A stretch of DNA of 64,000 bases, from positions 11,015,738 through 11,079,737 of the forward strand of contig OY992833.1 of NCBI GenBank assembly GCA_963921425.1, written 5' to 3'. Positions 57,601 through 64,000 of this stretch are shown one piece after another. A program made the position numbers and the translations under genes. Source of the DNA: Dryas octopetala (lineage: Eukaryota > Streptophyta > Magnoliopsida > Rosales > Rosaceae). Within the stretch, counting starts at the first letter, position 1. Every line of letters starts with the position of its first letter. The notes under the pieces are model-generated. The model did not search any database. It saw only the letters and a program-made list of their open reading frames with translations, and had not been told where the DNA came from.

Positions 57601-60033
57601 CAAAACACAAGTGTTAGAAGACTGCGCTCACTGTTTTTGAATGATGACAATATCCCTAATAGCATCTTCCCAAGGTTTAGAGCTTTGCGCATCTTAAATT
57701 TATATAAGGTGGATATGGAGGTGTTGCCAATTTCAATTGGTGAACTGAGACACTTGAGGTACCTGGATGTTTCTGGAACAAGAATCAAAGCTCTCCCCAA
57801 ATCTATTGGTCAACTCTATAATCTACAGACATTAAGAATGCATGATAATAAGTTTCTTAGAAAGCTTCCGAAGGAATTGGAAAATTTGATCAACTTGAGA
57901 CATCTTTATTTCGATATGCATGTCGAAGTTCCATTTAGGATGAGGCGATTGACTCATCTGCAAACATTACGTTACTATTCTCTTGGTGGGGAATCGAGTC
58001 CTGGAGTTGAGGAGCTGGGTGACTTAAACCATTTGAAAGGTCAATTAAGAATTAACAATTTGCAACTTGTAGATGGAGAAGAAGCAAAGAAAGCAAATTT
58101 AGTGGGGAAAGAAAACATACGCAAGTTAACATTTGAATGGAAGTATGGCAGGGAAAGCAGCAACAATGATGAGGCTGTATTAGACGGCCTCCAACCGCAC
58201 TGTAATTTGGAAAGCTTAGACATTTATAGCTTCATGGGTGCTAAATTTGCATCATGGATGATGAGTGGGCTGCCACTCAATTTGAAAAAGATTTACTTAT
58301 GGAATTGCGGGGAATGTGAAGAAATCCCAATGCTTGGTCATTTGCCAAATCTTATACATGTTGTGATTTACAATATGCCTAAGCTAAAATGCCTGGGAGT
58401 TGAGTTTTATGGGTATAACAGTGTTTCCGGTACAACTAGTACGACAAGGAATGAGACAAGGGCTTTGTTTCCAGCATTGAAAACCTTGACAATTCGTGAG
58501 TGCGGGATGCTAAGTGAATGGATGGAAGCACCAAAAAAAGTAATTGTGTTTCCTTGTCTTGAGGAGTTATCTATCGAGTATTGTGGCCAATTGAGAAATG
58601 CACCCAGCAGTCGACATTTTCCATCTCTCCAGATGTTGAGCATAGATGGTATTGACAGCGCCATGCCACTAGAAAATATTATAAGCAGTCAACTAACCAC
58701 TCTCACTTCTTTGGATATACGAGATGTAAAGGAGCTTACATGTTTGCCGGAAAGGATGTTTGGAAACATCCAGAATCTTCGTTCGCTGTCTATTGATCGT
58801 TGTACGAAGCTAATGCATTTACCTGATGGGCTGGACACACTCCCTCTTGAGATGTTGACTATATCAGACTGCCATAGTCTAGAGTACATTCCAATTACAC
58901 AGGGCATCACATCTCTCCTCGAATTTGAGATTCTGATTTGTGAGAAACTATCAAGCCTCCCAAGTGGGTTACAACACTGTACCTCTCTTCAGACATTGTA
59001 TATAAGCGGATGCGCTAATCTGACGTCCATTCCCATAACACAAGGCCTTGTATCTCTCCGCAGCTGTAATATTGTTGGATGTCCTCAGTTGTCGAGCCTA
59101 CCAAAGGGGTTGGAATACTGCACCTCTCTTCAAACGTTGTCAATAAGTGGAATTCCCAATCTCACATCCATTCCATTTTCAGACGTCCTCCCATACCTCC
59201 GTGATTTGAATATTGGAGGTTGTGATGAATTGTCAAGCCTACCGAGTGGGCTTGAATACCATGCCCCCGTCCTTGAGAATTTGGGCATATTTAATTGCCC
59301 TAAGCTAATTTCATGGAATTCAAATCAGAGCCTGACATCCCTTCGTTCACTTAAGAGGTTGTCGATAAGTGGTTTCCTGACTCCAGAGAGTATTCCCAAT
59401 TTAGACAACCTCACATCCCTTCATCAGTTGGAGATTGAAACTTGTGATGGGTTGACAAGTCTGCCGAGTGGGCTACCATCCTGCACATCTCTTGAGACGT
59501 TGTCAATCAAGTCTTGTGGCAATTTGATATCTGCGGCAGAAGACGTATCCAGGTTGCAATCTCTTTCCGAACTCACTATACAGAGTTGTGGGAAATTACA
59601 ATATTTGCCAACGGGGCTACACTGTCTCACTCATTTGTCTACACTGTCTATTGGTGGGTTCTGGGAGGAGCTGGATTCTTTCCCCAATTTTGAGGTTATA
59701 CCACAACTTAAACGATTAGATTTGGAGGGGTGGCCTAAGCTCAAGTCTCTGCCCCAACAAATTCAACACTTCACTTCTCTAACATCTTTGCGGATAACAT
59801 CTTTTGACGGAGTGGAGGCTTTTCCAGACTGGTTGGGTAGACTTACATCTCTCACCGCGCTGGATATTTGGCATTGTGAAAATCTGATGTATCTACCTAA
59901 ATCTATGAAACGCCTCACCAAGTTAGAAAATCTATGGATTTATAATTGTCCCCGTCTAAAGGAAAGATGCACCAAGGGGAGTGGCCCAGAATGGCACAAG
60001 ATTTCTCACATTCCAGAAATCAGAGGTATTTGA
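54653..60033 (+). CDS. CC-NBS-LRR (CNL) disease resistance protein, RGA-like, about 1365 aa
   Basis: Intracellular immune receptor of the CNL class: the NB-ARC domain is an ADP/ATP switch and the LRRs sense pathogen effectors. Exon 1 is 54653-55810 (386 codons) and exon 2 is 57094-60033, joined in phase 0 by a 1283-bp GT-AG intron. Order: coiled-coil N-terminus with an EDVID-like stretch ([15 protein letters not shown]), P-loop GIGGLGKTT (residues 207-215), kinase-2 LLILDDVW (its tryptophan at 290 marks the CNL class), [18 protein letters not shown]-type GGVPLVAK ending exactly at the intron, [16 protein letters not shown] (509-511), then about 25 LRRs. The C-terminus is [18 protein letters not shown]. 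The ATG chosen follows the TATA box at a normal distance and starts [10 protein letters not shown]. No inactivating change is visible. It is the source of the fragments at 5866-6416 and 7226. Confidence 0.95.
56493..56899. mobile_element. Tourist/Harbinger-like MITE in the CNL intron
   Basis: The left end gagctggtttgattta and the right end (reverse complement gggcccgtttggttca) form imperfect terminal inverted repeats, flanked by tta on both sides (56490-56492 and 56900-56902), the target duplication preferred by PIF/Harbinger elements. It is 407 bp and has no transposase. It enlarges the intron between the GLPL motif and the rest of the ARC2 domain. Confidence 0.75.
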
Positions 60034-60424
60034 AGACTGATTGAAACCATACGACGACTCAGCAAACTATCACACATTCTGCAAGATGCGCCAGTTTCAT
60101 CCTAATTGCTTCAAGTTTCACAAAGTATGCTTTCCTAATTGCTTTGTACTCTGCTCTATCTTTTCCACGTCTATGTATTTCCTAGCTTGTTTTCTGAATG
60201 GCATCTGTTATTATTTTGCCATAATTTGTGGGTTTTCACTTTTCAGGAGACTCTTATTAGTCAACTGGAAAGAGCAAGTGATGTGCAATAGGTGCAAACT
60301 TAGTCCAGGTACTTCAGGCCCTTATCATTTAATATATATATATAGATATATACTCTTTCCAGGACATGTTGCGTTGCTTTTTGTATATTATATACATATA
60401 CTTGTTTGTTTTGTTCTCAACCTA
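60034..60424 (+). other. 3' untranslated region of the CNL gene
   Basis: It includes an exon-like piece (gagcaagtgatgtgcaatagg, followed by tgcaaacttagtcc) that recurs at about 7890 and 61900. These repeats suggest spliced or formerly spliced 3' leader-type exons shared by this resistance-gene family. Confidence 0.55.
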
Positions 60425-61234
60425 GCCTCTTAGTTTGGATATTATGTTCCTTTTTATAGGGAATCATAATGACAATGAAACGGAAAAATAACAATCAATA
60501 AACCTACTATATTTGTATCATGAATGAATTTTCGAATTGTATTTACAGAGATTTGAATTGTCAGATTAGCATAGTTGGTTGACACATCTTAGTGGTAGAT
60601 CGACTCTGCAAGGAATAGTGAAAGTCCTTTTGTTTATAATATTCCTTTTGTTTTAGTAAGAATTATTTTGGATATACTTTCAGTGATCAAGTTGATGTTA
60701 ACATCTGTTCATGCATAATAGGCTTCAAGCTGAATCTTGTACAAGTTTATAATACATATCAGATTTGGTATGGTCCTTCATGAGTTTGGTTCTCATGGGA
60801 ACTTTTTAACTTTTTGGGTCAGGTTTCAATTAGCATTTCCAATTAAGTAAATGGGATATTCTAAATATTCTATTAGATGGGATAAGAAAGAGAGGGATGC
60901 ATCATACATAATATTTTATCTTCCGGGCTAGATTCTTGCAGATCATTTTATTTCATTGATTGTATACCTGTTGTTTGAAGAAACTGAGTTGTTTACGACA
61001 TAAGCTCCACAGTTAATTTGACAACTTGGTGATACTCTTTTGCAGTTTTGGGGGGCTAGTGTCCATTGCAAGTATACATTTAATTTATTGGAGGATCCTG
61101 TCAGGGAACCTATCATCTGTTGAAGAACTGCATTTGTAAATGTGAGAATCTGAAGTATCTATCTACATTGCAGATGATATCCAACACCACCAATATAAAC
61201 TTCTGACGATTTTTTATTTCTGCCTTCTAAAGGA

Positions 61235-61299
61235 AAGATGCACCAAGGAGAGCCACCGGAGTGGCCCAAGATTCCTCATATTCCAGAATCAAGTGCAAG
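61235..61299 (+). pseudogene. terminal LRR exon remnant, right copy
   Basis: Same remnant as at 7226-7290 (gaaagatgcaccaaggagag). Together with the real gene end at about 59958 there are three copies of this exon in the window, so the 3' end of a resistance gene was duplicated in tandem before the large duplication. Confidence 0.75.
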
Positions 61300-62552
61300 T
61301 TTCTTTCTCAAATCAATAATTGGTGATTTGTTCTCTTTCTCCTCTCTCTCACTTTCATTTACTTACTTCACTACTTATTGGTTTGTTATGCTGTTTGTGT
61401 CGTTTTGTTTTCTTTTTAAATTACTAGTACTTTTCGTCATTGGAAGTTCCTTCTCTCCTACAACAAAAAGGAAGAAGAAAGAAAAAAAAAAAAAAAAAGA
61501 CTACAGTTTTAACACTTAAGTTTTGGTGTCATTGCATTAACATCTATGCTTTTTTTGTTTCAGGTTTTAATAATCCTCTCCTTTCCAAGCAAGGAGCATA
61601 CTGGAATAAGCACACTTATGTTCAACTTTTGGGTTGAGTGACTTCAACAAATATGAGCATCAAGTAATGGAATCTTTTTCTTCTTAAATCTCCCTGGTGT
61701 TTTGGGTGTTTCTAGCCCCCTATATCTTCGCATAGTAGGTTTAAATAGTTTTGTTAATGCTTTGTACTCTTCTCTTGCCTCTGCTCTATCTTTCACTTGT
61801 CTATGTTCTTCCTAGGTTCTTTTTTTTTTTTTTTCTCCAAATGGCATCTATTATTATTTTGTCATAATTTTCGATTTTCAGCAGGCTCTTACTCAATTGG
61901 AAGAACAAGTGCTGTGCAATAAGTGCAAACTTAGTCTTGGTACTTGAGTTCCCTTTGCCCTGCATCACACTGCATTTTTGGCTATTTGGTGACGTGATCA
62001 TGAGAATTACCCTAATAATATATTGCATTTCCATATAATCATAAGAACTGATCAGTTACTGGCATCTTTTGTTCCAGTTATTCTTAAAAATCATTTTCCT
62101 TATATACTTGACTTGTATGTATTCAAAGATTTAGCTTGAGTGCTTATCATTTGAGATTTTTTTTTTTTCAATATATGTTGTGTTGAATTTGTTAAATGAT
62201 ATTCATATGTTTGTGTCTTTCTCAAGCTAGCTAGCCTCTTATTTTGATATCATGTTCCTTTCTGAATTAAGTTCTTGCATAATGCTTAGAATTATATTCG
62301 TTATTACAATGCATATAAATATGTTCTAAGCCATGTTGGACATGTTTGTTATGGCACAGATACCCTGTTGTTACAAGGAAATGCTTCTTGGTATGCGTGG
62401 GTTCTTTATCACACTTCTTGGTTGACCACTTGTTTAAGGTAATTTTTACTCTATATGGAAATTATTTTTATCTGTTAATTCAGTATTTCTATTTTTTTTT
62501 TTTTTTTGGTTGGGTGAGCTGTGGTAGGAGAGGAGAAAGGGAGAGAGGGAGA

Positions 62553-62558
<6 letters not shown>

Positions 62559-62597
<39 letters not shown>
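62559..62597. repeat. AG dinucleotide microsatellite
   Basis: About 19 ag units; orthologous position to the longer tract at 8555-8610. Confidence 0.9.
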
Positions 62598-62598
<1 letters not shown>

Positions 62599-62630
62599 AA
62601 GGACTTAATTAATTACACTGTAAGGGCACA

Positions 62631-62776
62631 AGAGCTGTGTGTAAAGTTGAATAGAACAAAGATGGTGAAATGACAGAGAAGGAAATTAAGGAATGCAATC
62701 AGCAGAGCTGTGTGTAAAGTTGAATAGAACAAAGATGGTGAAATGACAGAGAAGGAAATTAAGGAATGCAATCAGC
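62631..62776. repeat. 73-bp tandem duplication
   Basis: Two nearly identical copies beginning agagctgtgtgtaaag at 62631 and 62704. The left duplication partner has only one copy, so this arose after the large duplication. Confidence 0.9.
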
Positions 62777-63033
62777 AGTCTCTGTTGCACCATGTGATTG
62801 ATGCAAACATGCAGCATTTTAAACCTACAATTGGCTTAAACTATTATGTTGGAATGATTTGTAGGTTTTCAAGAGCCTATAACTCGAAAGGAAGAACTGG
62901 TGTGCAATACATAGTGCACTGCAGGTACTTGGTTAATTACTTGTTCCATTGTAGATAATGCAATTCATGATAAATACTCTGCTGTTGATTGTACATCTTA
63001 CTCAAACCTCACATTTCTTACTTGCATCAATAA

Positions 63034-64000
63034 TCCAATTAATTTCGGAACAAATTCCAGTATTCGTATGTGACTCGATAAATTCGAATTCCAAATTATG
63101 GGATCTATACTTTTTCCACAAAATGTTGTGTTGATTTTTTTTTTTTCTCCTGTTTTTGTTTTCTTCTTTTGATGGGTTTCTCTTTTCCTGTATCAGTAGT
63201 TAAGTGTTCCATATATTTTCAAATACCAAGCTCTTTCTATACCGAAATTAACTCTTGAACAAAGAATAATACCAGTTCCCTTTGCCTGTTTCACAGTCAT
63301 TTTCTGCATTGCTAATTTCTGCGATCATTTTGACCAAAACAAAATAACTGCAGTCGTCTATTTCATGCAATGCAGAATATTTCAATGTAGCACACTGTTC
63401 GACAATAAAGTCCCATACCTCAAGCCTGTTCTGACCATATATTTATAATCTTCTCACATTAAGCATTTTAAACCATTTTAATGATGATAACTGCTTGGAT
63501 GACCTGTTCCTTGAATTATGCCTATCCGGACTAACTGATCCTTCTCATTTCAGAATGGGATTAAGATTTAATGAGGCCCACTTTCTGGTCAAGCCCAATG
63601 TTGACCATAAATTATCTCAGGGACATGATTTCTTCTCAAATATTGGGCACTCGATTGTAAGGCTCTCAATATTTAGTTCCCTAGATGTGACTCTCTAACA
63701 GCCCTTCTGAGTATACCTGCTCAAACAATATATCTTTCGTTTTCTTCAAGTGAGTGTTAGTATCACAAGGTATAAGAATGTCATCAGTCAAACTCTATAA
63801 TCGTATCATAAATATTTGATGACCAAATAATGTTTAGTCTCAAAAATCTCAAACGAATTCTAAAGATAAACATATAAGAAATTTCTCACACACGAGATAT
63901 CGGTATACATATATCTCCAATCATCGTTAATAGGGCTCTAAGTCTTATGCAAATGACTTATAAATTGTGAATTGTGTCATGCATGTTATTATCTAAGTGT
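63034..64000. other. right edge of the window, no gene recognised
   Basis: The duplication ends at about 63033. A possible exon after an acceptor near 63553 (frame with NEAHFLVKPNVDHKLSQGHD) is too short and unmatched to call. No repeat ends seen. Confidence 0.35.

Larger units (their letters stand above)
60425..63033. repeat. segmental duplication, right copy (partner 6417-9524)
   Basis: Nearly collinear with the left copy, including the extra terminal LRR exon at about 61235-61299 and the 3' exon-like piece at about 61880-61945. Differences are an absent 540-bp piece near 62830 and an extra 73-bp tandem copy. Holds no intact gene. Confidence 0.88.

Overview
The window is plant nuclear DNA: AT-rich, with GT-AG introns, a coiled-coil NBS-LRR resistance gene, Ty1/Copia retrotransposons, and CACTA, Helitron and Mutator-like DNA transposons. 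The make-up suggests a woody rosid, perhaps Rosaceae, but I cannot prove the species. Only two host genes look intact: a small single-exon gene like Arabidopsis MEE9 (minus strand, 903-1346) and a two-exon CNL resistance gene (plus strand, 54653-60033, about 1365 aa). The rest is mobile elements, gene fragments and local duplications.

Layout, left to right. 1-2.7 kb: end of a Mutator-like element, the MEE9-like gene with its promoter, and a 1.05 kb polyA retroposon with a tRNA-like head and 9-bp target duplications. 3.5-4.3 kb: hairpin repeat array and an 83-bp direct repeat around a tRNA-like box. 4.9-10.4 kb: three host gene fragments side by side, namely a YVH1/DUSP12-like zinc-binding tail (minus), an LRR piece plus downstream DNA copied from the resistance-gene locus at 58-63 kb, and the C-terminal domain of a GH3 beta-glucan exohydrolase with an in-frame stop. 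10.9-12.1 kb: a complete short non-autonomous LTR element. 14.5-22.1 kb: the 3' part of a Helitron with an RPA1-like gene, interrupted by a young Copia (16742-21003). 22.2-29.5 kb: a very young minus-strand Copia (22172-26934) in tandem with a second partial copy, then a repeat of the pre-insertion flank.

29.7-32.7 kb duplicates the promoter side of the resistance gene (53.6-54.5 kb) but carries a 1.45 kb foldback Mutator-like element; the paralogue still shows the empty site. 33.2-40.3 kb holds minus-strand Helitron DNA with two 5' ends and captured exons. 42.0-43.2 kb is another foldback element. 43304-51302 is an 8 kb CACTA element with intact ends and a gca target duplication, one Transposase_24-type gene, internal repeat arrays, and a 2.1 kb Helitron nested in one array. 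51.5-53.4 kb holds a small TIR element and a probable solo LTR. The resistance gene follows, with a Tourist-like MITE in its intron and duplicated 3' DNA behind it.

I found no clearly new biological system. The strongest observations are structural: several insertions can be dated or confirmed from paralogous empty sites inside this same window, and the resistance locus has been repeatedly copied and broken by transposons.
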